64,000 nucleotides of DNA from Erpobdella octoculata (GCA_963978895.1 OZ022244.1:5498353-5562352), one strand, 5' to 3'; positions 23,087 to 32,969 are shown, numbered from the stretch's first letter. Notes: generated by a model not told the origin, from the letters alone. Translations and numbers: made by a program.

Positions 23087-23405
23087 AATTTGGTTTGTTC
23101 GTTGCATTGCAAGTAATTACGTTATAAGATTATTGTTATCGATAGGTTGGCTGCAATCTCTCGTCACTCTATTTGCATTTGACGTCTTTTTCTAAGAACA
23201 AACTTTTCTTTGAAGGCATAACACAATATTCAATGAGAAATGAACAATATCGGATAACGAACAATTCAATTGACGGGTATAAACAATGAAATTTTAATAT
23301 AAATTTTTATAGCTGGATTTCCTTTCAGTAAAACACAAATTATGTTAGAGCGATAACAATAATCTTATAACGTAATCACTTGCAATGCAACGAACAAACC
23401 AAATT
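23087..23405. repeat. Palindromic element with 55-bp inverted arms
   Basis: The arms 23087-23141 and 23351-23405 are inverted copies with one mismatch (outer ends AATTTGGTTTG/CAAACCAAATT). The right arm and inner part (about 23160-23415, minus strand) are homologous to the Helitron interior at about 50262-50470 (plus strand). This is more likely a folded-back piece of that Helitron family than an independent MITE. No ORF. Confidence 0.7.
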
Positions 23406-23863
23406 GAAAGATACGGTAAAACCGTATAAGTCGTTGACAGAAATGTAAGCAAATTTTTCCCGGTGATAAGCCCCGCCCACGACTAAGAAAAGTGAACTCA
23501 AATTATTATTTATGCTAATGATAATAATGAATGCACAGTAAGTAATTTATGTTATTGTTAATAATGAATGGACAGTTTTAATTTTAATTGGTCCGATCTA
23601 TTCTATATTATCAACGGACGCGTTGTTAAATAGATTGCGCTAGTGAATCCTGGTGTTAACCCCAGTAGCTCCTGCTCTAAGTAAGAGTCAAGGGTTAGAG
23701 TTAAGCGTTTAGATGGCGTGAGGGTGAAAGAATAAAGGCAAGGCGTGTCAGAGGAATCCGGTAAAAAACAACGCTCTATATGGCTATATGTGATCGATGG
23801 ACGAGCATCTCTTTTAAGTATTAAGGGCATCTGGTATGTCGATCAACGTGTGAGCAACTGGAC
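23406..23863. other. Non-coding stretch
   Basis: No gene recognised; AT-rich with AATAATGAATG repeats near 23520-23570. Confidence 0.45.
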
Positions 23864-23990
23864 TATAAGTGATCGGCAGACAATGGACGAGCATCAATTT
23901 CTTGCACTGGTTTTCAGTTAGACAAAGTGTACCCACTAACTACCAAGTGCAAGAAATTGATGCTCGTCCATTGTCTGCCGATCATTTATA
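23864..23990. repeat. Long inverted repeat (45-bp arms, 37-bp loop)
   Basis: The arms 23864-23908 and 23946-23990 are reverse complements with one mismatch (TATAAGTGATCGG and CCGATCATTTATA at the outer ends). In RNA it would form a long hairpin. It does not coincide with any recognised ORF. Confidence 0.85.
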
Positions 23991-24164
23991 AGAAGCAGGG
24001 TCGTTGTCCAAAGGTCCGAATGTGAGTTCATCATTCTCCCCCTCTTTTCGGTTGGAACTCTGGGGGCATTTCGTAGTATAAGATGAAGCGGCATTTGAAC
24101 GGATTGTACTTTGGCTAAGCCAGGCCTGATACCCGTGAAGTTCTCGTCTTTCCGAGAGGTCACT

Positions 24165-24241
24165 TGTCTTTCCAAGTGTCAACGGTCTTTCCCAGTTGCC
24201 AACGGTCTTTCCCAGTTGTCACCGGTCTTTCCCGGTTGCCA
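24165..24241 (+). repeat. 21-bp minisatellite, about 3.5 units
   Basis: Units of the type CGGTCTTTCCCAGTTGYCAA repeat from about 24165 to 24241. The stretch 23991-24400 around it is non-AT-rich and has no recognised product. Confidence 0.75.
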
Positions 24242-24403
24242 AATGGCTTAATGCCTCATAAATGTGTTATAACTCTTTGCGAGCTTTCGTCGCCGAAGTT
24301 CTTCAGAAGAAGAACCTCTCATTTTTAGCGTTTCGGCCCTTAAACTTCTTGACGCTTTTAAGAGAGGTGGGCCCACGTCCGTTGATCAAGCAGACGCCCT
24401 TCG

Positions 24404-24650
24404 GCGAAAATGTTTTGTATGTATGTATGTATGTATGTATGTATGTATGTATGTATGTATGTATGTATGTATGTATGTATGTATGTATGTATGTATGTAG
24501 CAATTTCGCTTAACGCGGCGGCCGCGTTGGTCAGCAGTCAGCAGATACTGCGCGCAGGCGTGTAATAAAAGTTATTACGCAATTGTACACTGTCAGTTCT
24601 AAAAATCAAAAGAGGTGGCACCACAATCGAAAAAATAATATATAATGAGA
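24404..24650 (+). repeat. Direct repeat R1 with (TATG)n and a GC-rich hairpin
   Basis: R1 starts GGCGAAAATGTTTTG, continues as a (TGTA)n run (about 24416-24499), then a GC-rich block with AACGCGG/CCGCGTT hairpin arms, and ends TAATATATAATGAGAT. It is repeated almost exactly at 25395-25644. A piece of LINE-A lies between the two copies. Confidence 0.9.
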
Positions 24651-25394
24651 TGAGTCCCGCAGGACTGGAGGGATGCTGTTGTGGTGCCACTGTTCAAAAA
24701 AGGCAACAGAAGCGATGTATGCAATTACAGACCAGTTAGTCTTACCAGTATTGCTTGCAAAATTATGGAAAAAATGATCAAAAATGAAATTGTGATTCAT
24801 CTGGAGAAATATAAATTAATTAAAGATAGTCAGCATGGATTTGTGAAGAAAAAATCATGTTTGTCAAATTTGTTGAATTTTTTTGAGGAGGTTTATGGAG
24901 GTATGGATGCATGTCAGTCAGTGGATGTGATTTATTTAGATTTTGCCAAGGCCTTCGACACGGTTCCTCATCAAAGGTTGTCTTCAAAGTTGAAACCAGT
25001 TGGTATTGTTGGTAATCTGTTAAGGTGGATAGACTGTTGGTTGCTGGATAGAAGACAAAAAGTGGGAGTGAGAGGAAGTTTCTCGAAATGGATGAAAATA
25101 ACCAGTGGAGTGCATCAAGGTTCTGTGCTTGGACCACTTCTTTTTGTTGTCTATTTAAATGACTTGATGAAGTAATAGCAGCTAAAATATCAAAATTTGC
25201 TGACGACACTAAATTATGCAAAACAGTGTGTAATAGTGACGATGTCGAAGTGCTGAGAAACGATCTTGTGCAGTTATTCAAATGGTCGCAGGAATGGCAG
25301 ATGCGGTTCAATGTTGACAAGTGTCATGTTATGCACATGGGTAGAAGAAATCCAAGATAGAAATACGAGTTAGAAGGGATACAGCTAAAAGAAA
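24651..25394 (+). mobile_element. LINE-A fragment (copy 5) between direct repeats
   Basis: It contains the RT from CCCGCAGGACTGG to ACAGCTAAAAGAA, including [33 protein letters not shown] and FADDTKL. It shares with copies 2 and 4 the one-base deletion after NDL and the TAG at the position of AGATAG (25355-25360). Both ends are blunt within the LINE; there is no 3' tail, so it did not arrive by ordinary retrotransposition. Confidence 0.85.
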
Positions 25395-25644
25395 GCGAAA
25401 ATGTTTTGTATGTATGTATGTATGTATGTATGTATGTATGTATGTATGTATGTATGTATGTATGTATGTATGTATGTATGTATGTATGTAGCAATTTTGC
25501 TTAACGCGGCGGCCGCGTTGGTCAGCAGTCAGCAGATACTGCGCGCAGGCGTGTAATAAAAGTTATTACGCAATTGTACACTGTCAGTTCTAAAAATCAA
25601 AAGAGGTGGCACCACAATCGAAAAAATAATATATAATGAGATTT
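25395..25644 (+). repeat. Direct repeat R2 (second copy of R1)
   Basis: Same order as R1: GCGAAAATGTTTTG, (TGTA)n at about 25406-25490, GC-rich hairpin, TAATAAAAGTTATTA, ending ATGAGATTT. Few differences from R1 are visible (for example GCAATTTTGC versus GCAATTTCGC), so the duplication is recent. A Helitron 3' end follows directly. Confidence 0.9.
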
Positions 25645-25655
25645 AAAAAAAAAAA

Positions 25656-25674
25656 TTGACGGGCTATCTCTAGT
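25656..25674 (+). other. Helitron 3' terminus, second copy
   Basis: TTGACGGGCTATCTCTAGT matches the end at 2724-2742. CTAG is at 25670-25673 followed by T. Only the right half of the hairpin survives; an A-run replaces the left arm. Confidence 0.65.
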
Positions 25675-26095
25675 ATCAACTCTCGCCCAACGATTTTATC
25701 TTCCTAACAAAAAGTTTAGTTTAAAAAATGTCAATATGTACACCAAAATATTATTTTTAATCTTTTAGTACATTAGTTTTCATATATTTTAAATTGAACA
25801 CATTTTTACAAACTTTTATTTAGGTTACAATTTCTGTTTGTGTGTGTGTTTGTGTATGTGTGTGTGTGGCTTTATCTGTACGCAAATGTTGCAAGTAAAA
25901 TTTAACCAGCTTTTTGACTAGCTAGGAAGCCGAAGCTTTCAGCACAGCTTTATATTGGATGACAATACATGTCTCAATTAAAAAAAAATAATTTGAACAT
26001 CTTTCGTACTTCTAAATAGAGTGTATTTGAAATTAAAGTTTGTGATAAAAAACTCGTTTTTCCTTTACTTGTTCAATCTTATAACCTATAGAAAG
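25675..26095. other. Intronic AT-rich stretch
   Basis: Contains a GTGTGTGTTTGTGTATGTG run near 25840-25870. No gene recognised. Confidence 0.45.
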
Positions 26096-26130
26096 ACTAG
26101 CGGGGTACCCGCGTTGCCCGGGGTTTTTAG
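26096..26130 (-). other. Helitron 3' terminus, minus strand
   Basis: On the minus strand an imperfect CCCGGGCAACGCGGG hairpin is followed by GCTAG at 26101-26097 and then T. It is the same end type as the plus-strand terminus at 51134-51162. The element body should lie to the right, but an EGF exon begins within 110 bp, so only a short end remains. Confidence 0.6.
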
Positions 26131-26204
26131 ATAAAATTGGTAAAAACTAATTTAGGCTAACTGATATTAATATTAGTTTAGTTCATTAAAACATCAACTC
26201 ATAC

Positions 26205-26330
26205 CTGAACAGTTGAATTCGTTATCGTGGATATACCCGTAGATACAATAGCAAGCATATGAACCCCGTGTATTATGGCAGGAAGTTGTTGATTTGTCGC
26301 ATTTATTCTTTGTATTGCATTCGTTAATAT
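26205..26330 (-). CDS. Host EGF/TM gene, calcium-binding EGF exon 3
   Basis: This 126-bp phase 1-1 exon is bounded by TTTGATAATTAG and GTATGAG on the minus strand. With the preceding G it reads D-INECNTKNKCDKSTTSC, HNTRGSYACYC and a final C near NCS. The signature D-I-N-E-C, C, C-x-N-x7-Y-x-C-x-C and G...C is that of calcium-binding EGF modules, with all six cysteines. Such domains build extracellular rods in fibrillin/fibulin/Notch-type proteins. It is followed, after a 15.9-kb intron, by the transmembrane exon in matching phase. Confidence 0.8.
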
Positions 26331-26445
26331 CTAATTATCAAATTTTTTTAAAAGTAAAATTGCAACTTAAAAAAGTTATTTAATTATTTACACTGTTTTA
26401 TTAGTAAAAAAACACCACCAAAGTATTATCCTATGCAAAACTAAC

Positions 26446-26574
26446 CAATGCAAGAAGTCCACGTATCCTGAGTAAAGCCATTGTGGCACTTACATATATA
26501 CGAGCCGTTATTGTTAATGCAAATTGACTCATCAGCAATGCAAGGATTGTCCAATGTAAGACATTCATTAATAT
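26446..26574 (-). CDS. Host EGF/TM gene, calcium-binding EGF exon 2
   Basis: This 129-bp phase 1-1 exon lies between GTGGATTTCAG and GTTAGT. It encodes D-INECLTLDNPCIADE, CINNNGSYICKCHNGFTQD and a last Cys, a textbook calcium-binding EGF module with six cysteines and the Asn and Tyr expected for beta-hydroxylated, calcium-coordinating modules. It is only 115 bp from exon 3, and both have the same phase, as in genes that grew by EGF exon duplication. No transposon interrupts this small intron. Confidence 0.85.
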
Positions 26575-26849
26575 CTGAAATCCACAACAACAACAAAATT
26601 CACTTTACAAAAATAGTTGTAACGTAATTGTAAAAAATAAAATTTGTTTTAAAATATGTAAAAAAATATTAAAAATCTTAATTAAACGAAGGCTCTGCAA
26701 TGTAACTCGATTAATTGTTAGAGACCAAATTTAATTATTGCTGAAATTTTAAATGAAGTTTTAAGCATACCGAAATATGAAAAAAAAATATTAAAAATCC
26801 TAAAGGGCTATAACTCGATAAATGGTTATATATTTAAAACTTAATATAA

Positions 26850-27015
26850 TTATTGGTGAAATTTTAAATGGGGCAGGTAAAACAGAAATTGTGCTCATTT
26901 TTAAAATAAATTTAGTTCCAACGAATCCAGGACTTCCCTTCGTTTTTAGAAGAAGACAGTTTTCAGTTGAGCTGCCATTTGCAATGACAATAAATATATT
27001 TCTGAGATTGGGTTT
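26850..27015 (+). pseudogene. Helitron PIF1-type helicase fragment
   Basis: The plus-strand frame reads EILNGAGKTEIVLIFKINLV, then GLPFVFRRRQFSVELPFAMTIN, then diverges. It is the same C-terminal helicase block as at 12090-12420 (RRQF...AFAMTINKS), from a different copy and on the opposite strand. Confidence 0.65.
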
Positions 27016-27287
27016 GCAGTTGCGCTAATAAACTAAATAATTTCACAATTTTCAAATAATAAATTTAAATTAAACAAAATAAGAAAAATGAGTCAAATAA
27101 CATAATAAATATGCTAATTTAACTATATCGCAATATCAACAAATTTAGAATTAAGCAAATTTTCCTATAGCTGGCTTTGAATGGGAAGTTATATACGTCA
27201 TGGTTTCATCTTATACCACAAGTGAACAACAGCTACCATTTGTTTCCTAGTTAACACGCCTGGACCTGTAAACGTTTTCAGATTAGC
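27016..27287. other. Intronic stretch
   Basis: AT-rich; no feature recognised. Confidence 0.45.
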
Positions 27288-27490
27288 TCGCTAGCCTAGG
27301 TACTTCCTGTCGTGGATCATAATTTGATTTTTTTAACTCTCCCCTCCTCTTTTTTCCAGGCTTGGCACTGGCTTGCAAAAGCAAGGCGGAGTTAACTAAC
27401 TCTTAATTTTTTTAATATTATTTTTATTTTTTATTATTTATTTTTTTATTATAGTTTATAGTCTTTTACACCAAGTGTTTTAAGACGCAA
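27288..27490 (-). mobile_element. SINE-X copy, tandem junction
   Basis: On the minus strand the tail of one unit (GTCTTAAAACACTTGGTGTAAA, 27487-27466) is followed after an A/T-rich spacer by the head of the next (AACTCCGCCTTGCTTTTGCA, 27395-27376). The head hairpin is CTTGC/GCAAG, where the 14849 copy has CTCGC/GCGAG. Confidence 0.7.
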
Positions 27491-27820
27491 AAAAAAAAAT
27501 CAAAAGGAAAAAAATAATTATTTACACTAAATAATTTTGTCTCTATATTTACAGTTCTTTAGGATTATTTTGTATCCATTTATAGATGATGTCGTGGCAT
27601 ATTTCCGAGTTCAATATGGTTTGGAGTGTAGTTGGTTTTTGGATCCTTTTACAAAAGTTCCCAAGTTCCATTCCTAGTTGTGTCGTTTCTTTGCAGTGCA
27701 GCAACCAGTGCTCGATTGTTTCCTCTGTTCCGCAGGTTTCTCACAAACCTGTCTCATGAAGATTCATTCTCTTCAAATTTTGTTTCAGCCGACACTTTCC
27801 AAGTCGGAGTCGGGAAATGA

Positions 27821-28465
27821 TTATTTCTTTTTTCTGTTTGTTGTCTTGAATTTAATTTTATTTGAGACTTTTTTTTCGAGAGACCAGTAGTGTCGACGTT
27901 CTTGAGCAGAGTCCCATCTGGTCTGCCATTCGTTCAAAAGCTCTCTGCGTATTGTTCTTTTTATGTCAAATATCTCTGGCATAATCTCAATCTCTATTTC
28001 GGGATGTTTGGTAGCTTCTTTGGCAAGACAATCTGCCATTTCATTTCTACGTATGCCCACGTGGCTAGGTACCCAAATCAGGGTAATTGTCTTTCCTTCT
28101 TTTGAGAGGTTGGATGCTAGTGTTAGGACTGATGCCACAAGAGCAGATGTTTGAGCATTTGCTGAATTTTTCAATGAAAGCATAGAGCTATATGAATCCG
28201 TAAATAGGGCTATTTTATGTGGACCGTCTGGTTGTGCCATCCACTCCAAGCCGCATTTTATAGCCGTTAACTCAGCCGTATAAGTACTAACGTCATTCGT
28301 GACTCTCTTAGCCATTTTGATATCTTTTTCCGGGATATAAATTCCCACAGCTGCTACATTGTCTATTTTAGATGCATCTGTGTACATATGTGTCGAATCT
28401 GTAAATGTAGCAATCAGTTCCTTAGCTCTTTGCAGAATTGACGAATCATCCTTTTTTAACCCCAC
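27821..28465 (-). CDS. LINE RNase H domain
   Basis: The frame includes MYTDASKIDN (first Asp), YTAELTAIKCGLEW (Glu), ALFTDSYSS (second Asp) and WVPSHVGIRRNEMADCLAKE (His and last Asp). It is thus a complete set of RNase H catalytic residues that would degrade the RNA strand after reverse transcription. It ends in a frame-shifted tail. Confidence 0.85.
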   Translation of the reverse strand: MGLKKDDSSILQRAKELIATFTDSTHMYTDASKIDNVAAVGIYIPEKDIKMAKRVTNDVSTYTAELTAIKCGLEWMAQPDGPHKIALFTDSYSSMLSLKNSANAQTSALVASVLTLASNLSKEGKTITLIWVPSHVGIRRNEMADCLAKEATKHPEIEIEIMPEIFDIKRTIRRELLNEWQTRWDSAQERRHYWSLEKKVSNKIKFKTTNRKKK

Positions 28466-28880
28466 CAGCCCTTCGTTAAAAAGAGGTGGAATAGGTTTCC
28501 ATGGTGGAGTTTAAGAAGGAGTTAAGGGGACTGGGTTGAATTTGTCAACTATTTTGTTCAATGCCGCTGTTCTTTTGGATGCTGGATGTTCAGCTTCTTT
28601 CACTTTTCTGTGAAAGAACTATCGCCATTTAACCCCTTCTTGTCTTCTGGGAGGTACAAAGACGTCTTTTGCCGGATGGTTTGGAGTGATCTTGGTTTTA
28701 GTGGCAAGGTTTGTAATTAACATCTTTCGTCGTATATCAAGTGGAGGATCTCCGCATTCAATTTGTAGAGCGGCCAAACTGGTTCCAACCATTGCCCCGC
28801 AAGCTGTTTTTAAGGCACTATATTGGATTTTCTCGAGTCTTTGTTTTTGAGATTCTGATGCACTGTCAAATGCTTCGCAG

Positions 28881-29450
28881 TCAAACTCCATCACTGACCG
28901 TATGGCGCATCGGTAGAAAAGCTTCAGTGTTTCTTTGCCGCATCCCCAGCTTTGTCCTGTCAGGCATCGCATGATATTTAATCTTTTTTTTGCAACGATC
29001 AACTATGTTATCAATGTGTTTTTTCCAGGTTAATTTTGAGTCAAATATTATACCGAGAAATGTAGCTTCGCTCTTCCAACTGATTTTTTTGTCATCCATA
29101 CAAATAGGTAGGGAATTTTTTTCGGAATTCTTGTATTTTGTAAAACAGACTGCTACCGATTTCTCGGTTGACAGTTTGAATCCCCAATTTAGAAAAAATG
29201 TTTGGATTTCGTTTAATCGAGTCTGTAAGCAGTTTCGCATAGTATGTGGGTTTTTTCCTGAAATCCATATTGCTACATCGTCTGCAAATATAGATGTCCG
29301 AATTCCATGGATTTCTTGACAAGGGATGTCGCTCATCATAACAATGAACAAAAGGGGGCTCAGGACAAAACCCTGTGGGGTACCATTTTCCAACAATACC
29401 GGGTCTGACAACGTGGATCCCACACGAACCATGGCCTCTCGATTGTTCAA
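28881..29450 (-). CDS. LINE RT, palm C-terminal part
   Basis: It reads TPQGFVLSPLLFIVMMSDIP, then SIFADDVAIWISG (metal-binding FADD), STEKSVAVCFTK and SKLTWKKHIDN. The first catalytic Asp lies in the neighbouring frame 29505-29966; the two are separated by a frameshift. Confidence 0.8.
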   Translation of the reverse strand: MNNREAMVRVGSTLSDPVLLENGTPQGFVLSPLLFIVMMSDIPCQEIHGIRTSIFADDVAIWISGKNPHTMRNCLQTRLNEIQTFFLNWGFKLSTEKSVAVCFTKYKNSEKNSLPICMDDKKISWKSEATFLGIIFDSKLTWKKHIDNIVDRCKKKIKYHAMPDRTKLGMRQRNTEAFLPMRHTVSDGV

Positions 29451-29504
29451 AAAACTATGGATTCATTTTAAAATCCTTCCTCTGACAACAAGCTTTTCAA
29501 GCTT

Positions 29505-29966
29505 TTACAAAAGCCCCTCTCGCCACATTAGATCGAAGGCTTTTTCCAAGTCCAGAAAGACCGCCAGTGTCCCACCCTTATTCCACATCGAGCGTGTAAT
29601 ATCGTTTTGTAGTCTAAGGATGTGATCTGTGCATCCTCTTCCTTTTCTGAAGCCTGATTGTTCACGGTTTAAAAGATTATTTTGCTCCAGGTAGAACCTT
29701 AATCGATTTGCAATAATTCTTTCGGCAACCTTGCATAATGAAGATGTTAGGGAAATGAGTCGATATGAGTTGGTGTCTGCAGAATTTTTTCTCGGTTTTA
29801 GTAGCGGAACAATTATAGATTGCTTCCATAGTTTTGCCACCTCTCCTTTTGACCAAGAACAGTTTATAAGATCCAAGAGCTTATTGAAACCTATCTCGTC
29901 AATTTGTCTTAGCATCTCATAGCAGAGATTGTCTGGATCTGGAGATTTGCCGTTTGCACTCTGCAT
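29505..29966 (-). CDS. LINE RT, fingers and first palm motif
   Basis: It includes GKSPDPDNLCYEMLR, WKQSIIVPLLKPRKN, YRLISLTSSLCKVAERII, EQSGFRKGRGCTDHIL and FLDLEKAFDLMW. These are RT motifs 1-3 with the catalytic Asp intact; the frame stops shortly after. Confidence 0.8.
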   Translation of the reverse strand: MQSANGKSPDPDNLCYEMLRQIDEIGFNKLLDLINCSWSKGEVAKLWKQSIIVPLLKPRKNSADTNSYRLISLTSSLCKVAERIIANRLRFYLEQNNLLNREQSGFRKGRGCTDHILRLQNDITRSMWNKGGTLAVFLDLEKAFDLMWREGLL

Positions 29967-30669
29967 CAGAGCTTCCGTAAATTCTTTTAAGGAAATTTCT
30001 GTGTTTAACTCATGTGGGTCGTTTTCGCAAGAAATGCCAGATCTGATGGTAAAGGTAATTTCTCTTTTCAGAGCCTCTTTCCTTTGAATAAATCTTAGGT
30101 AAAGATTTTTGTCTGAGTTTTTTCGATGGCAGTTGCTAACGCATTCGCTTTGTCTTTGTCAGAATAAACGGTCTTATCTTCACTCAGTTTTAGCACTGGA
30201 ACGTTAAAACCTGCATGTGTGTGGACCATATTTTTCACCGCTTTCCACATGGTAGTCTGACTGGAGTGTGAGTTAAGAGAGCTACAGAATGTTCGCCAAT
30301 GGTTCTCTTTTGCTGTCCTCACTATCTTCTGTGCGATTTGTTTGAGTTCTCGATACCGTTCAAAGCCAGTCGTAGTATATTCTTTCTGAAGTGAGTATAA
30401 GACTTTGTTTCTTGCTTTGATTGCGCTTTCACATTCATCATTCCACCATGGTACTGGCCTAAGTCCTGATCGTCTTCCATTTTTGGTTGGTATTGATGCT
30501 ATGGCTGCTTTGTTCAGACCTTGCGTTAAAATGTTTGTTGCTTCGTTAACATTGGTACCAATCGGCTTTCTCCAGGTTCCATACTTTTCTGTCGTTTACC
30601 TCGTAATTGACCTTTTTATTCAGTGTGATCAAAACCGGGTAGTGGAAAAAGAACGCAAGATATAATAAA

Positions 30670-30737
30670 TCATTTTTGTTTATATATATATATATATATA
30701 TATATAGATATATATATATATATGCATATATACAAAC

Positions 30738-30783
<46 letters not shown>

Positions 30784-31200
30784 CAAACAAACATATATAT
30801 ATATATATATATATACATATACATTTATACAAAACATATATATATAAATATATATAATACAATATAAATATACATATATATACATATATATATATATATA
30901 AAAATATATATAATACAATATATATACATATATATATACAAATATTTATATAAAAATATATATGATACAATATATATACATATATATAATACAATATATA
31001 TACATATATATACAAATATATATAAAAAAGAAGAAATATATAAACATATATATATATGCACAAACATGCATATATATACACATACATACATTCGCAAATA
31101 TACGTACATAAAAAAATAAAATTATATAAATATATATATATACAAAACTGTTTATATACATATAATATACATAATAATAAATAAAGATACAAAAACAAAA
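30670..31200. repeat. TA/TACA low-complexity block
   Basis: About 530 bp of interrupted (TA)n, (TATACA)n and related text. Apparent Ile/Tyr-rich ORFs here are artefacts of the repeat. Confidence 0.9.
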
Positions 31201-31416
31201 TGTACTAATAATGAAGAAAAATAGAGTAATATATAAACTCATATGCATACATAGAAACAAACATAATTAATTTTATAAAGAAACAGGAAATGATAATTAC
31301 AAAATGGAAAGTTTTGAAACATTTCGAACCTTAATTTTATAAGGCGCTGGTAGTGGTAGGGTTTTTGGTACAGGGTAAGATAAAGTGTTTTAGGGGTGGG
31401 TTGAGATACGGAGCTA

Positions 31417-31961
31417 TTAAGGATTTTTGAAAAGAATTCTAAGTAAATTCTTGTCAGATGCTGTTGCTTTAATGAATTTGGCATCCTTAAAATGTGAGAC
31501 CTTTCTAATAATATTCTTAAAATTAGAAAAACTTTCAATGGCGTTTGGACCATGGTTACATACAAAGAAAAAGGTTTGGTCATAGTCGACTTTCTTTTTT
31601 TCTTTAGGCACATAGTTTGAAAAAAGGTTACGGATCTCTTTATAGTGTTTTTTTAGTCTTATGCGATTAAATCTTCTCTCTACCATCTTATGGATGAAAA
31701 AACGAGAAGTTGAGTCATAAGCTTTGATATTGGAAGATAATCTGACAGGGTGTTTCACAGTGTTTGCATGGCGGACCGGATTTGTTGGGTGGTCGTCTGT
31801 TTCGGGATATTGAGGTGGAGTTTGACTTCGCGAAAAGAAATTTTGGAATAGATGGAGCGGAGCTCCAGGCGATGTTTGCTGATCGGAGCACCTTTGTGAG
31901 TGATGCCACCCCGGATGAATCGATTGAGAATGTTTCTGCCCTGGATGTTGCGGAACAACAT
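31417..31961 (-). pseudogene. Unrecognised minus-strand coding remnant
   Basis: Two overlapping frames (31961-31755 and 31758-31417) look protein-like: KHRLELRSIYSKISFREVKL, then VKHPVRLSSNIKAYDSTSRF, MVERRFNRIRLKKHYKEI, FFFVCNHGPNAIESF, NLLRILFKNP and a stop. The block FxxVCNxGPNAI, about 40 residues, then NLLRIL weakly recalls the linker that precedes GIY-YIG nucleases in some retroelement proteins. I am not able to assign it. An opposing plus-strand ORF (31764-32033) overlaps and may be the shadow. Confidence 0.35.
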
Positions 31962-32282
31962 GAAAGTACTTCTACGGATGCTAGTGCTGCATCTCAGAAC
32001 GGTTTGGTTAATGATTTTGTGTTTTGGTGGTGACTCGTGGGAGTGGAGCTGGGACGGTCGAACAGTTTTGCATCGACGACAACTCTGTGTTTGGTGGCTG
32101 GAGGAGTAGTGGAAGGTCGAAAAATGACCGTGGCGTGCAGTTGCGGCTTCGGTTGCGTGGAGCCGTCAGTGGCCTGGTAAGGGCTCGCCGTGGTCGACAG
32201 TCGTGTGCGAGGAGATTGGAATGTAGCGATTTGACAAGGTGTTCAAACCCACAACGCCGAATCGGAAGATCACACAGGCTCC

Positions 32283-32618
32283 AGCGAGACTGGAAGAAAC
32301 TGCGTCAAACAGTCAAGAGATTTGACCATGTTGTTTGCGATTTGCGGTCAAGGCCACGAGTGAAAATGAAGGTATTTTGTGTTCGTGGTAGAGCGACTAT
32401 GCAGTTTAAAACGAACAGAATTAAGAAGGGGGTAATCATGTAATATCGCTGATTTTACGATCTGTTTCCGATTAATAGGCATTAGAGGATTTAGTGCATT
32501 TATTATTAACATTATGACTATGTTAGAAGGTATAAAAAGAATTTATCAAGCTTTATTTATTATCATCCAATAAACTCCAAAATCATTCTATTGAGCCCGG
32601 TATACGATTTGGCGATAT
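32283..32618 (+). mobile_element. SAP-gag LTR element, 3' fragment with one LTR
   Basis: The coding end (WKKLRQTVKRFDHVVCDLRS) matches the gag C-terminus of the element at 38124-40099. A polypurine tract AAGAAGGGGG (32423-32432) precedes an LTR-like sequence from TGTAATATCGC (32439) to about 32618, ending near CCCGGTATACGATTTGG, the same LTR end. The 5' part is missing. The stretch 31962-32282 upstream is comparatively GC-rich and is of unclear origin. Confidence 0.7.
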
Positions 32619-32634
32619 ATTCTCACATATATTA

Positions 32635-32707
32635 CATTTATATATATATATACATACTCCTACATTACGTTTATATATACTTACATATATATTCACACAC
32701 ATACATC

Positions 32708-32783
<76 letters not shown>

Positions 32784-32800
32784 TGTATGTATATATATAT
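32635..32800. repeat. Compound (TA)n/(CA)n/(TG)n microsatellite
   Basis: Blocks of TA, CACACA, TA and TGTGTG alternate. It marks the 3' junction of the next LINE. Confidence 0.9.
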
Positions 32801-32969
32801 ATAAGTTTAAGTTTAAGTTTATTTGGATTTCAAGCGCCCTTTTGTGTAACACCTCAGGGCTCCTTTTACAATAAAAACAACAAAACAAAACAATAAAAAT
32901 AAAGCAAAAAATAATATAAAACATAAAAATCAGCATGTCAGGAAAAATGAAATAATTTCTCTCTGATCC

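Larger units (their letters stand above)
27545..30660 (-). mobile_element. I-group-like LINE with RNase H, 5'-truncated
   Basis: This is a 3.1-kb minus-strand LINE in several frames. From 5' to 3' it has a linker (LRPVPWWNDECESAIKARNK), RT (LLNREQSGFRKGRGCTDHIL, catalytic TLAVFLDLEKAFD, TPQGFVLSPLLFIV, FADDVAIW), a thumb region, RNase H, and a C-terminal Cys/His block (ETC..EETIEHWLLHC). RNase H in a non-LTR element points to the I superfamily. Breaks include frameshifts near 29450-29505 and 27850 and a stop in the last Cys block. It ends against an A/T-rich 3' UTR at about 27545 and starts at low-complexity DNA at 30660. Confidence 0.85.

Noticed and set aside
23603..24182. Minus-strand ORFs around 23.6-24.2 kb
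   Set aside because: No recognisable domain; they overlap the 45-bp inverted repeat and minisatellite, so coding is doubtful.
24416..25490. CRISPR-like repeated blocks
   Set aside because: The repeats are a (TGTA)n microsatellite and a two-copy direct repeat in a eukaryotic setting; there are no spacers of regular length and no cas genes.
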